Counted from the stretch's first letter, positions 8,448-16,705 are shown. The stretch is DNA of 47,576 nt from JAENVT01 sp040005915 (GCA_040005915.1 JBDTYA010000074.1:1-47576); one strand, 5' to 3'. The notes: a model not told the origin generated them from the sequence alone. Program-made: numbers and translations.

Positions 8448-9608
8448 TCAGGGCACGACGGGAGCGCTCGCGTCGGTCAACGGCTCGACGTGTCCCAGCA
8501 ACGCCGCCCCCACCGCGCAAGCGCCCAAGGTGACCAATGAGGCAGCCATCACCGCTGCGCCCTGCGTGGCGGTGATCTGCTTCGTGGCCAGTCCGATCGT
8601 CACGACCGCCGCGGGCACCCCGAGTTGTGCCGAGCCGACGAGCCCGCTGGCCAACGGCAGTCGCCAGGCGAGCGCGGCAACCAGGTGGACGACGATCGCG
8701 GTGCCGGCCAGTGCACCGGCCAGGGCCATGGCGCGTGGCGATTCGACGAGTGCACCCAGATCGACCTGCGCGCCGAGGTGGACGAAGAACAGCGGGATCG
8801 CGAACCCTTCACCGAGGCCGACAAGTTGCTGGGCGACCCGTCGAGGTTCGCCCAGCAGGGCGACGACCGTGCCGACCGCGAAACCCGCTATCAGGATCGA
8901 GGTACCGAATCGGTTGGCCAACCAGGCGCAGGCGAACAGGGCGAGCAATGAGACCCGCAACTCGAGGCCCCACCCTCGCTCGCGAGACTTCCGCCGCAGT
9001 GATTCCACCGGCGGTCGACCGCGTGCCGACTTCGCCAGCACGAACAACACCACACCGGCGAGCACCACGAGCGCCCCGCCGGTGAGCACCTTGACGACGC
9101 TGCCGGTCGCCAACACGATCGGAAGGGCGAGCACGGTTGCCACATCGGCGATGGCGATCCACGCCGTGGCGATCAGGACGACGCGATCCGACCGACCGAT
9201 GCTTTGCAACACGGGCAGTGCGACCGCGCCGGAGCTCGTTGCCATCAGCACGGCGAGGATTGCCGGCCGATCGAGCCCGACGAAGCGGGCCAGAACCACG
9301 CCGGCGACCGTGGCGAGCACACCGACCGACGCGGCGACCGCCGCGCCGGCAACGAGCGACGAACGCAGCCCGACATCGCGCACCGGTAGGTGAGTGCCGA
9401 CGACGAACATCAGCATCGCGAACCCGATGGCCGCGAGGCCGGTGAGCAGCGGATCGCCCGGATGGACCCAGCCGAAGCCCGTCGTACCGATCACGACACC
9501 GGCCGCAATCTCCCCCACGACCACCGGCGGGCCGTATCGATGTGGAGCGGACAGCAACGGGCCGACGAGACCCGCGGCGGCGATGAGCGCCAGTACCCCG
9601 AAGCTCAT
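8448..9608 (-). CDS. Cation:proton antiporter (CPA2/KefB-type)
   Basis: Integral membrane protein of about 386 aa. It has a dozen hydrophobic segments and the Na+/H+-exchanger-family pattern of GPPVVVGEIAAGVVIG at the second helix, then a FAMLMFVVGTHLP segment. No RCK/TrkA-N regulatory domain follows, so it is the short membrane-only form. It probably exchanges a monovalent cation for protons across the inner membrane; the ion is not deducible. I chose ATG 9608 rather than a start nine codons upstream because it overlaps the kinase stop as ATGA, a translational-coupling arrangement. It is thus the third gene of the response regulator/kinase/antiporter operon. Confidence 0.88.
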   Translation of the reverse strand: MSFGVLALIAAAGLVGPLLSAPHRYGPPVVVGEIAAGVVIGTTGFGWVHPGDPLLTGLAAIGFAMLMFVVGTHLPVRDVGLRSSLVAGAAVAASVGVLATVAGVVLARFVGLDRPAILAVLMATSSGAVALPVLQSIGRSDRVVLIATAWIAIADVATVLALPIVLATGSVVKVLTGGALVVLAGVVLFVLAKSARGRPPVESLRRKSRERGWGLELRVSLLALFACAWLANRFGTSILIAGFAVGTVVALLGEPRRVAQQLVGLGEGFAIPLFFVHLGAQVDLGALVESPRAMALAGALAGTAIVVHLVAALAWRLPLASGLVGSAQLGVPAAVVTIGLATKQITATQGAAVMAASLVTLGACAVGAALLGHVEPLTDASAPVVP

Positions 9609-10975
9609 ACAGCGGCGGTCCGCGCCGGGAACCACGCCCTGAACTCGGCGCCCGACTCGACGGCCGCCGCGACGATGGTCCCGCCGAGAGCGGTCATGAT
9701 CGACCGGGCGATCGCAAGGCCGAGCCCGCTGCCACCGATGTCGAGTGAGCGTGCTTCGTCGAGACGCATGAACGGTTCGAAGATCCGCTCGTGTTCCTCG
9801 TCAGGAATCGAGGCGCCGTCGTTGGATACAGACAACGTCGAACCCAGCTGATCGCCGGCGAGATCGACTCGGATGCGAGCCCGCGCGTGTCGCTCGGCGT
9901 TGTCGAAGAGGTTCCGAAGCACACGGACGACCGCATCGGGATCGGCCGTGATCGCGGCCGGTCCGAGCTGGCTGGCGTAGCTGACACCGCGATCCGGCCG
10001 GCGCAATGCGACCTCGGCCGTCACCATCTCCGACAACTCGATGGGGATGGCGACCGACGCCTGCATCGAACGCGAGCGCGTCAGGATCCGCAGATCACGC
10101 GTCAGTTCTTCGAGCCGGGCCACCTCGATCAACGAGTCCTCGGCGACCCTCGTCCATTCGGTTCGATCCGGATACGCCAGGCCGACTTCCAGCTCGGTAC
10201 GGATGGTCGACAGCGGACTGCGCAGCTCGTGCGAGGCGGCGGCCGAGAACAGTTGCTGCCGGCTGGAAGCCTCCTCGAGGCGATCGAGCATCCTGTTGAG
10301 GGTCAGGCCGAGGTTGGCGATCTCGTCGTCGCTCGAACCTGCCTCGACGCGTCCCGACAGGTCAGCGGCCTCGATGCGATCGACCTCGGCGCGCATTGCA
10401 TCGACCGGCGCCAGAGCGCGAGCGACCACACGCGAGATCACGAACGCCGACAGGGCCACCAGGAGCGGGAGACCGATCAGCAGCGAGTTGCGCAGGTACC
10501 GCTCGGCGCGATGGGCAGGATCGAGCGACGTCACCGCGTAGATGGTCAGCGGCCCGACTGCTGAACGGACCGTCCGGGCAACGACTCGGTACTCCTGGCC
10601 GGGAACCCCGGCGATCCTGCTGCCGTCGACAGTGGCCGTCAACTGCGCATCGACCGCTGGCGCGTCGACGACGTCGAGACGCGTCGTGGTAGCCAATCCG
10701 ATCGATACGGCGACCACGCGGCCGGAGGCGTCGATCACCTGTACCTGGCCGATCTCCCGACCGGTCGCCGGCAGCACCTGGTTCAGAAAGCCGTCGTTGA
10801 TCAGCGTCTGCACCTCGTCGACACGGTCGACCAACTGTGACTCGGCATCGGACGCCAGGGCTCGCCGCAACAGACCGGCAGCAGCCAATGCGCCGACCAC
10901 GAGGGCGGCAGCCAGGACCAACGAGGCTCCGACCGTCGCTCGCGAACGTACCGACGAGCGCCACTTAGCGCGCAC
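9605..10975 (-). CDS. Two-component sensor histidine kinase
   Basis: A 456-residue membrane sensor kinase. TM1 is at about 13-37 (VGASLVLAAALVVGALAAAG), followed by an extracytoplasmic sensor of about 120 residues. TM2 is at about 164-183, then HAMP to about residue 240. The HisKA box has phospho-accepting His249 in SAAASHELRSP, and the HATPase domain shows LRNLFDNAERHA and GGSGLGLAIARS. GTG 10975 is preferred over an upstream in-frame ATG because it overlaps the last codons of the response-regulator gene, while the upstream extension is out-of-frame regulator sequence with no domain content. It should phosphorylate the adjacent OmpR-type regulator. The stimulus is unknown; linkage to an HtrA protease and an antiporter points to envelope or ionic stress. 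Confidence 0.92.
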   Translation of the reverse strand: MRAKWRSSVRSRATVGASLVLAAALVVGALAAAGLLRRALASDAESQLVDRVDEVQTLINDGFLNQVLPATGREIGQVQVIDASGRVVAVSIGLATTTRLDVVDAPAVDAQLTATVDGSRIAGVPGQEYRVVARTVRSAVGPLTIYAVTSLDPAHRAERYLRNSLLIGLPLLVALSAFVISRVVARALAPVDAMRAEVDRIEAADLSGRVEAGSSDDEIANLGLTLNRMLDRLEEASSRQQLFSAAASHELRSPLSTIRTELEVGLAYPDRTEWTRVAEDSLIEVARLEELTRDLRILTRSRSMQASVAIPIELSEMVTAEVALRRPDRGVSYASQLGPAAITADPDAVVRVLRNLFDNAERHARARIRVDLAGDQLGSTLSVSNDGASIPDEEHERIFEPFMRLDEARSLDIGGSGLGLAIARSIMTALGGTIVAAAVESGAEFRAWFPARTAAV

Positions 10976-11630
10976 GCGGGCCCATCCGGTACCCGGCGCC
11001 GCGCACGGTTTCGATCGCAGCGGAGCCCAGCTTGCGGCGCAGGGCCGACACGTGCACCTCCACGACGTTGTCGTCGCCATCGAAGGCGAAGTCCCACACA
11101 TGCTCGAGGATCTCCGACTTCGGCACGACCTCGCCCTGGCGACGCATCAGGTACTCGACGACAGAGAACTCGCGCGGCGTCAGTTCGACCGGCTCGCCGT
11201 CGACGACACACGTGCGTGCCGCGACGTCGAGATCGATGCTCCCCGAGCGCAGGATCGGCGGTTGCGACGTGCCGCCGCGCCTCAGCACGGCGCGGAGACG
11301 TGCCACCAACACGACATACGAGAACGGCTTCGACAAGAAGTCGTCGGCACCGGTGTCGAGCGCTTCTGCCTCGTCGAGCTCGCCGTCCTTGGCGGTCAAC
11401 ATCAGCACGGGGGTCCAGATCTGCTTGGCTCGCAGTTCGGCACAGACCTTGTAGCCGTTGAGGCCCGGGAGCATCACGTCGAGCACGATGGCGTCGTACG
11501 GCTGCTCCGTCGCCAACCACAAGCCATCGGTGCCTGTTCCGGCGACGTCGACGGCGAAGCCCTCCGCCTCGAGGCCGCGCTTCAGCGCGGCTGCTTGACG
11601 CACCTCGTCCTCGACCACGAGCACACGCAT
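10965..11630 (-). CDS. OmpR/PhoB-family response regulator
   Basis: A 221-residue response regulator. The receiver domain has acidic pocket E7-D8, phospho-acceptor Asp51 (IVLDVMLPG), a Thr switch in LMLTAKD and Lys in LSKPFSYVVL. The C-terminal winged helix shows ELTPREFSVVEYLMRR and DDNVVEVHVSALRRKL. It is first in an operon with the overlapping kinase and antiporter. Between it and the divergent CBM48 gene lies the hexamer box 11654-11679, 23 bases upstream of its ATG, so autoregulation is likely. The same box precedes htrA, making this protein the best candidate regulator of all three transcription units. Confidence 0.94.
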   Translation of the reverse strand: MRVLVVEDEVRQAAALKRGLEAEGFAVDVAGTGTDGLWLATEQPYDAIVLDVMLPGLNGYKVCAELRAKQIWTPVLMLTAKDGELDEAEALDTGADDFLSKPFSYVVLVARLRAVLRRGGTSQPPILRSGSIDLDVAARTCVVDGEPVELTPREFSVVEYLMRRQGEVVPKSEILEHVWDFAFDGDDNVVEVHVSALRRKLGSAAIETVRGAGYRMGPRAR

Positions 11631-11653
11631 GCGATCAGTCTCACACGTGCGAG

Positions 11654-11679
11654 CTGAAGACGTCTTCAGCGACCTTCAG
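11654..11679. promoter_or_regulatory. Triple hexamer box between the response regulator and CBM48 genes
   Basis: The site reads CTGAAG-ACGT-CTTCAG-CGAC-CTTCAG on the plus strand, the same three hexamers and 10-bp phasing as at 7141-7166; only the four-base linkers differ. On the plus strand it stands 67 bases before the CBM48 start (60 for htrA), in the same orientation. On the minus strand it is 23 bases before the response-regulator start. Confidence 0.7.
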
Positions 11680-11746
11680 GTACGGCGAAGGGCCCGAGGC
11701 GCACAGTGACACACGGTTAGCGGTGCCCCAAGAAAGGAAGTCAGCG

Positions 11747-12142
11747 ATGATCACCACCAGTCTCCTCCCCAATGGTGACGTTCTGGTCACGTTCATGATC
11801 GACGACGAACGGCCCGTCTCCGTCGTCGGTGACTTCAATGATTGGGACCCGCACCGTGACCCGTTCGTCGAAGAGCTCGACGGTCGTCGCTATGTCACCG
11901 TGTCTGTACCCGCAGACACGGTGACATGCTTTCGTTATCTGGCCGACACAGGCTCGGACGACGGGGGCGAGTTCTACGACGACCCGGCTGCCGATCGGCT
12001 CGAAGCGAACGGCTTCGGGCAGACGCACGGGGTACTCGACGGTTCGCTGCGGTCCGGCGCAGCGCATCGAAATCACGACGACGGCCGGCCTGCAGTCGCG
12101 TCATCGGCACCACTGCGGGACCCGGAGAAAGTCCCCGCCTGA
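11747..12142 (+). CDS. Stand-alone glycogen-binding / isoamylase early-set (CBM48-like) protein
   Basis: A 131-residue soluble protein consisting mainly of one immunoglobulin-like E-set domain of the CBM48/AMPK-beta glycogen-binding type. The hallmark is VVGDFNDWDPHRDPF (about residues 26-40, Trp33), then CFRYLAD and the terminal DDPAADRLEANGFG. These modules usually sit on glycogen-branching or debranching enzymes or on AMPK. Alone they occur as small actinobacterial proteins of unknown function. ATG 11747 is chosen for AAAGGAAG seven bases upstream; a GTG at 11723 is also in frame. It is divergent from the two-component operon and shares its regulatory box, so it is probably co-controlled. 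No enzyme domain is attached. Confidence 0.82.
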   Translation: MITTSLLPNGDVLVTFMIDDERPVSVVGDFNDWDPHRDPFVEELDGRRYVTVSVPADTVTCFRYLADTGSDDGGEFYDDPAADRLEANGFGQTHGVLDGSLRSGAAHRNHDDGRPAVASSAPLRDPEKVPA

Positions 12143-12160
12143 CCTGGACCCCAGGCGGGG
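12133..12160 (+). terminator. Hairpin overlapping the stop of the CBM48 gene
   Basis: A 9-bp perfect stem, CCCCGCCTG / CAGGCGGGG, with a ten-base loop. It spans the TGA stop at 12140-12142. It is a strong GC-rich hairpin without a T-tract and is probably the terminator of the CBM48 transcript. Confidence 0.55.
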
Positions 12161-12169
12161 CAAGATCTA

Positions 12170-12214
12170 CGCGATGAGAGATGACGCGCGCTGCTGCGCA
12201 CATCTCTCATCGCG
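12170..12214. terminator. Perfect 14-bp inverted repeat between convergent genes
   Basis: The arms CGCGATGAGAGATG (12170-12183) and CATCTCTCATCGCG (12201-12214) are perfectly complementary around a 17-base GC-rich loop. It sits between the converging CBM48 and TetR genes, 20 bases past the TetR stop. The position suits a bidirectional terminator. The AT content of the stem also allows a protein-binding site, which I consider less likely. Confidence 0.5.
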
Positions 12215-12234
12215 TGGAGGTTTTCCAGGGCCGG

Positions 12235-13146
12235 TCACGGCTGATCCGAACCGAGGCTCGCCTCGAAGCCTGCCAGCAGACGCGCCAGGTTGCGGTCGAA
12301 ACGACCCGCGCCGTGGGAGTGGCTGTGGATCCGGGACCACAGTCGCGGCATCCCCATCTCCGCCACCATCGCGGCCAGCGCGGGATACTCGTTGTCGTTG
12401 AGCAACGTACCGATGTAGTCGACCATCTCTGCGTCGTTGGGATTGTCGTTGAGGTTGTTGCGCTCGTGCAGGCAGTAGCCGAACACGTACTCGTCGACGA
12501 CGGTGATGAGATCGAGCTTTTCCTCGAAGGTGGCATCGAGCGACGACAGCGCCTGCCACGATTGATCGAAGTGACGCATCGCGTTGGGCCCGATGCTGGG
12601 AACGTCGGTGATGTCGAGGATCCATGGATGTCGGCGCAGCGCGTCACGCGAGCGCTTTGCCACGAGGGTGATCGCGGCGCGCCATTCGCGTGGCATCCGT
12701 TGCGTATGCGGAACCACGAGCTCGCCCATCAACGCATCGAAGACGAGGGTGAGGAGCTCGTCCTTGGTGCGCACATAGTGGTACAGCGACATGGTCCCCG
12801 CATCCATCTCGACGGCCAAGCGGCGCATCGATACGGCTTCGAAGCCCTCGGCATCGGCGATACGAATTGCGGCGGCTGCGATGTCGTCGCGATTGAAGCG
12901 TGGCTTGCGGCTGCCTCGATCCGATCTCGTCCACACATCGATCGTTTCGAGATGCGCAGCGAGCCGATCCAACGTCTCGACGTGCCGAGCAGTCTTGGCG
13001 GCGACCTTGGCGACCTGCTTGTCGATCTTGGCGTCGATCTTGGCGTTGATCTTGTGGGTTGTCTTGTCGATGACGGACTTGCGAACGACCGCGCCGACGT
13101 CGACGACGGGGGCCGTCGGTCGGCTCTTTCGATAATCGCTTGCCAC
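12235..13146 (-). CDS. TetR-family repressor with TetR-type C-terminal domain
   Basis: TetR-family regulator, about 303 aa from GTG 13146. It opens with an unusual 80-residue Lys/Ala-rich stretch (KINAKIDAKIDKQVAK) before the HTH (DDIAAAAIRIADAEGF, then MRRLAVEMDAGTMSLYHYV). The C-terminal ligand domain resembles the TetR_C_1 type (RRHPWILDITDVPSIGPNAM). An ATG at 13203 would extend the protein by 19 codons, but it lies beyond both operator dyads and inside the divergent exporter gene. GTG 13146 follows a TACACT -10-like element by seven bases, suggesting a leaderless message. It is divergent from the DrrAB-type exporter and is very probably its repressor. Confidence 0.85.
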   Translation of the reverse strand: MASDYRKSRPTAPVVDVGAVVRKSVIDKTTHKINAKIDAKIDKQVAKVAAKTARHVETLDRLAAHLETIDVWTRSDRGSRKPRFNRDDIAAAAIRIADAEGFEAVSMRRLAVEMDAGTMSLYHYVRTKDELLTLVFDALMGELVVPHTQRMPREWRAAITLVAKRSRDALRRHPWILDITDVPSIGPNAMRHFDQSWQALSSLDATFEEKLDLITVVDEYVFGYCLHERNNLNDNPNDAEMVDYIGTLLNDNEYPALAAMVAEMGMPRLWSRIHSHSHGAGRFDRNLARLLAGFEASLGSDQP

Positions 13147-13169
13147 GTCGTACAGTGTACTGCTATTCT
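13140..13169 (+). promoter_or_regulatory. Promoter of the DrrAB-type exporter operon
   Basis: TTGCCA (13140-13145) and TATTCT (13164-13169), 18 bases apart, give a sigma-70-like promoter ending 10 bases before ATG 13180. This implies a very short or absent leader. The first operator dyad lies inside the spacer, so repressor binding would block polymerase directly. Confidence 0.5.
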
Positions 13170-13185
13170 TCGTCGTACTATGTAC
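13150..13185. promoter_or_regulatory. Paired TetR operators GTAC-N3-GTAC
   Basis: Two 11-bp dyads, GTAC-AGT-GTAC (13150-13160) and GTAC-TAT-GTAC (13175-13185), have centres 25 bp apart. They fill the short spacer between the TetR and exporter genes. The second overlaps the exporter ATG at 13180. They are candidate sites for the adjacent repressor. Confidence 0.65.
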
Positions 13186-14202
13186 GAAGATCCAGTACGC
13201 CATACGAACACCTCCGGCGGCATCACGGCAACCGGGCTCGGCAAGCGCTTCGGCGACCTGTGGGCCCTCCGCAACCTCGACCTACGTGTCGCTCCCGGCA
13301 CCGTATTGGGTTTGTTGGGCCACAACGGCGCCGGCAAGACCACTGCCATCCGCATCCTGACCACGCTCAGCCAGCCCAGCGAAGGAAGTGCCACTGTCGC
13401 CGGGCTCGACGTCGTACATCAGGCCGCCGCCGTCCGTGGGCGGATCGGTGTCGCCTCGCAACAGTCGACGGTCGACGGCTTGATGAGCGCCCGCCTCAAC
13501 CTGCTGACCATCGGCCGCCTGCGCGGGATGTCGAAGGCTGCTGCTCGCACACGTGGTGACGAACTGCTCGAGCAGCTCGATCTCACCGACTTCGCCGGGG
13601 CGCTGGTCAAGACGTATTCGGGTGGCATGCGCCGCCGGCTCGACGTCGCCGCAAGCTTGATGGGCAGTCCCGAGGTGCTGTTCCTCGACGAGCCGACCAC
13701 CGGCCTTGATCCGCGCAGCCGCGGCGACCTGTGGCAAATGCTTGCCGACCTCGTTCGCGAGGGCACCACCATCATCCTCACGACGCAGTATCTCGAAGAG
13801 GCCGACCGCATGGCCGACGACATCGTCGTGCTCGATCACGGCGAGACAGTCGCCCAAGGCACACCCGAAGACCTGAAGGCACGCATCGGCGACGACCGCA
13901 TCGACGTCAAAGTCGCTGCGGCCGGCGAGTTGGTATCGGCGGCAAGCGCGCTCTCGGCGTTCGCCGACAACGACCCAACGTTCGACAGCGAGCAGCTCGT
14001 CGTCACCGCTCCGTTGAAGCGTGGCGTGCGCGTGATCGACGTCGTCCGAGCCCTCGACGACGCCGGAATCGACGCCATCGACATCACCCGTCGCGAGGCC
14101 TCGCTCGACGAGGTGTTCCTCGCCCTCACCAGCGCTCGACCGCCGAGCCAATCCACAAACCAGCCCACCAGTCAGACCAACAGCCAGGGGGTGTCGGCAT
14201 GA
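13180..14202 (+). CDS. ABC-2 exporter ATP-binding protein (DrrA-like)
   Basis: A 340-residue ABC ATPase of the daunorubicin-resistance DrrA type. Walker A is GHNGAGKTT (47-55), the signature is YSGGMRRRLDVAASL, Walker B is VLFLDEPTTGLD and the switch region is TTQYLEEAD. The extra C-terminal domain typical of DrrA proteins ends with EASLDEVFLALT. It should power drug or lipid export through the adjacent permease, whose ATG overlaps its stop (ATGA). ATG 13180 is chosen because the sequence in this frame upstream is antisense to the TetR gene. The short Thr/Ser/Gln-rich tail is not conserved. Expression is probably repressed by the divergent TetR protein. Confidence 0.93.
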   Translation: MYEDPVRHTNTSGGITATGLGKRFGDLWALRNLDLRVAPGTVLGLLGHNGAGKTTAIRILTTLSQPSEGSATVAGLDVVHQAAAVRGRIGVASQQSTVDGLMSARLNLLTIGRLRGMSKAAARTRGDELLEQLDLTDFAGALVKTYSGGMRRRLDVAASLMGSPEVLFLDEPTTGLDPRSRGDLWQMLADLVREGTTIILTTQYLEEADRMADDIVVLDHGETVAQGTPEDLKARIGDDRIDVKVAAAGELVSAASALSAFADNDPTFDSEQLVVTAPLKRGVRVIDVVRALDDAGIDAIDITRREASLDEVFLALTSARPPSQSTNQPTSQTNSQGVSA

Positions 14203-14993
14203 GCAACACACTGTTGACCGACAGCACGATCTTCGCTCGCCGCAACCTCGAGCACATCCGCCAAGTCCCCGAAAAGCTCACCAACGTCACGGTGCAACCG
14301 TTGATGTTCGTGCTCCTGTTCGCGTACGTGTTCGGCGGCGCCATCAAGGTCGACGGAGGCGGATACAAGGAATATCTGATGGGCGGCATCCTCATCCAGA
14401 CGCTCGCCTTCGCGATGATGGGCCCGGCGATGTCGATCGCCACCGATCTGCAGGAAGGTGTGATCGACCGCTTCAGGTCCCTGCCATCGCGGCGATCCGC
14501 GTACCTGTTGGGCCACTACCTCGCCGAGATGCTCGGCTCGATCCTGACCATCGTCATCCTGTTGGGCACCGGCTTGATCGTCGGCTGGCGCACGCACGCC
14601 CCGTTCCTGCACATCGTCGAAGCCCTCGCCTTGCTGCTGGTGTTCGCAACCGCAATCATCTGGCTCGGGCTGTGGCTGGGAATCCTGGTCCGCTCGCCTG
14701 ATGCCGTGATGGGCATCGGCTTCGTGATCATCTTCCCGCTCACCTTCATCTCCAACGCGTTCGTGCCGATCCAGTCGATGCCCAACGTCCTGCAGTGGGT
14801 GGCTTCGGTCAATCCGGTCAGCGTGCTGATCGCCGCCGTTCGAACGTTGTTCGGCAATCCGGTCTCACCGGTGACCAAGCACGTCTGGCCGATCGAGCAT
14901 CCCGTCGCCGCCGCTTGGCTGTACAGCCTGGCGCTGGTGCTGGTCGGCTGGGTCATCGCCCAACGCCGCTACCGGGCCCGCACCACCGACTGA
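14199..14993 (+). CDS. ABC-2 type exporter permease (DrrB-like)
   Basis: A 264-residue inner-membrane permease with about six hydrophobic segments. The ABC-2 family pattern is visible: a cytoplasmic N-terminus (ARRNLEHIRQVPEKL), TM1 (PLMFVLLFAYVFGGA), the conserved EGVIDRFRSLPSRRSAYLLG loop and the late segment FPLTFISNAFVPIQSMP. It starts inside the stop of the ATPase gene, so the two are translationally coupled. It should form the export channel. It converges on the sigma-factor gene with 23 bases between stops. Confidence 0.92.
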   Translation: MSNTLLTDSTIFARRNLEHIRQVPEKLTNVTVQPLMFVLLFAYVFGGAIKVDGGGYKEYLMGGILIQTLAFAMMGPAMSIATDLQEGVIDRFRSLPSRRSAYLLGHYLAEMLGSILTIVILLGTGLIVGWRTHAPFLHIVEALALLLVFATAIIWLGLWLGILVRSPDAVMGIGFVIIFPLTFISNAFVPIQSMPNVLQWVASVNPVSVLIAAVRTLFGNPVSPVTKHVWPIEHPVAAAWLYSLALVLVGWVIAQRRYRARTTD

Positions 14994-15016
14994 CACGGTC
15001 GCCGCGACGCCCTGTG

Positions 15017-16240
15017 TCACCGCGTCAGGTCGTCGCGGCGATGTTGCAGGTGCTCGCGCTCGACCGCGTTGGTGGTCAACTCCAACGAACGGGCGTAGGC
15101 GATATCTGCCTCGGCGCTGCGGCCGAGCCTTTGCAGCAGGTCGGCCCGCGCTGCGTGGTAGAGGTGATAGTTGGCGAGCTGCAATCGTTCGACGATCGCC
15201 AGCGCCGGGCCGGGTCCGTCGAGCTCGCCGATGGCGATCGCCCGGTTCAGGGCGACGATGGGTGTCGGCGTGAACATCAGCAGTTGGTCGTACAGCTGCA
15301 CGATCTGCGACCAGTCGGTGGCGGCGGCTGACGGCGCGTCTGCATGCACGGCCGCGATCGATGCCTGGACCTGGTAAGGCCCCGGCAGGTTGCGGCGCAA
15401 GCATGCCCGCACCCGATCGTGGCCCTCGTCGATCAACGAACGATCCCACAGCGCGCGATCCTGGTCGCCGAGCCGCACCAGCGATCCGTCGCCAGCGATA
15501 CGTGCCGGCCTTCGGGCCTCGGTCAGCAACAGCAACGCCAACAGACCCTGCGCCTCGCCCTCGTCGGGCATCAGCTCGACCAACAGACGCGCCAGGCGAA
15601 TGGCCTCACCGCACAGGTCGTCGCGTACCAATGCGGTGCCACTCGTCGCGACGTGACCTTCGTTGAAGATCAGGTACAGCACCGCCAGAACCGACCGCAG
15701 CCGATCGGGCAACTCGGCAGTGCGCGGTACGCGGTAGGGAATGTTCGCGGCGCGGATCTTGCGCTTGGCGCGGACCAGTCGCTGCGCCATCGTCGGCTCG
15801 GCGACCAACAGGGCGCGGGCGATCTCCGGTGTCTGGAGCCCGGCGATCAACCGCAGGGTCAGCGCGACCTGCGCCTCGGATCCGAACGACGGATGGCAAC
15901 AGGTGAAGATCAGGCGCAGGCGATCGTCCTGCACGGGACCGACCTCCGTTCGTTCACCCGGGGTGTGCACGAGGAGTGCCTGTTGCTGCCGATCGTGGCG
16001 CGATGCTTCGCGGCGCAGTCGATCGAGCCCACGGTTGCGAGCGGTCGTGATGATCCACCCTGCTGGGCTGGGTGGAAGCCCGGCATCTGGCCACTTCTTC
16101 GCAGCGATCTCGAAAGCATCCTGGACCGCTTCCTCGGCGATGTCGATGTCCCCGAAGAAGCGGACCAGGCTTGCCACCGCTCGTGCCGACTCGGAGCGGA
16201 ACACGCGCTCGATGTCGTTCGCATCGACGGCTCCACTCAT
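15017..16240 (-). CDS. ECF42-type RNA polymerase sigma factor with C-terminal TPR-like extension
   Basis: A 407-residue alternative sigma factor. Region 2 (DIAEEAVQDAFEIAAKKWP, then PAGWIITTARNRGLDRLRR) and region 4 (VALTLRLIAGLQTPEIAR, EPTMAQRLVRAKRKI) occupy the first 180 residues. A long alpha-helical extension follows with family hallmarks LYLIFNEGH, GLLALLLLTEARRPAR, ALNRAIAIGELDGP and YHLYHAARADLL. This architecture, plus an upstream DGPF-motif gene nine bases away, defines the ECF42 group. These sigmas have no conventional anti-sigma factor, and the extension is thought to control activity. The promoter at 16649-16675 upstream of the pair resembles the second module's promoter, consistent with autoregulation. 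Confidence 0.92.
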   Translation of the reverse strand: MSGAVDANDIERVFRSESARAVASLVRFFGDIDIAEEAVQDAFEIAAKKWPDAGLPPSPAGWIITTARNRGLDRLRREASRHDRQQQALLVHTPGERTEVGPVQDDRLRLIFTCCHPSFGSEAQVALTLRLIAGLQTPEIARALLVAEPTMAQRLVRAKRKIRAANIPYRVPRTAELPDRLRSVLAVLYLIFNEGHVATSGTALVRDDLCGEAIRLARLLVELMPDEGEAQGLLALLLLTEARRPARIAGDGSLVRLGDQDRALWDRSLIDEGHDRVRACLRRNLPGPYQVQASIAAVHADAPSAAATDWSQIVQLYDQLLMFTPTPIVALNRAIAIGELDGPGPALAIVERLQLANYHLYHAARADLLQRLGRSAEADIAYARSLELTTNAVEREHLQHRRDDLTR

Positions 16241-16249
16241 CGGCCCGGT

Positions 16250-16597
16250 TCAGCCCTCCTGGAACGGACGGACCTCGACCGGACCTTCGCACGCCGCGGC
16301 TCCTTCGGCCGCGAGCGCCAGCGCGGCATCGAGATCGGCGACATCGATGATCCAGAATCCGCCGAGCTGTTCCTTCGACTCGGCGAAGGGGCCGTCACTG
16401 GTGAGGACCTCTCCGTTCTGGACTCGCACGACGGTCGCCGTGTCGGCCGGATGCAGACCGCCGGCGAACACCCACGATCCCTGACCCTGAAGCTTCTGGT
16501 TGAACGTGTCGACTTGCTTGTACATCCGTTGTGTGTCGTCGGCGGTGGGCGCCTCGGCGCCTTCGACCATGTGCACCGACAAGAGGTACTGCGTCAT
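16250..16597 (-). CDS. DGPF-motif (YCII-related) protein, partner of ECF42 sigma factor
   Basis: A 115-residue YCII-like ferredoxin-fold protein with the diagnostic motif SDGPFAESKEQLGGFWIID (about 67-85) and a terminal VEVRPF. Members are linked to ECF42 sigma genes, and their biochemical role is not settled. It is the first gene of a two-gene unit with the sigma factor, and AAGGAGAATG lies at its start. It probably acts in the same stress or metabolite response. It is a paralogue of the protein at 24412-24747. Confidence 0.9.
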   Translation of the reverse strand: MTQYLLSVHMVEGAEAPTADDTQRMYKQVDTFNQKLQGQGSWVFAGGLHPADTATVVRVQNGEVLTSDGPFAESKEQLGGFWIIDVADLDAALALAAEGAAACEGPVEVRPFQEG

Positions 16598-16648
16598 TTC
16601 ATTCTCCTTGTTCAGGACTTGGCAGTCACCAAGCCTCGTTGCCCTCTA

Positions 16649-16675
16649 CACGAGTGACGTTCCGTGAAATCGACA
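16649..16675 (-). promoter_or_regulatory. Candidate ECF42-dependent promoter, module 1
   Basis: On the minus strand TGTCGA is followed after 17 bases by CGTG, about 50 bases before the DGPF start. The eight bases TCG(A/T)TTTC and the CAC after them recur in module 2 at 24782-24809. Published ECF42 work, from memory, describes a TGTCGA-type -35 element. Confidence 0.6.
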
Positions 16676-16705
16676 GGTCGACCGAAAACCTCGGAAGGAT
16701 TTTCG

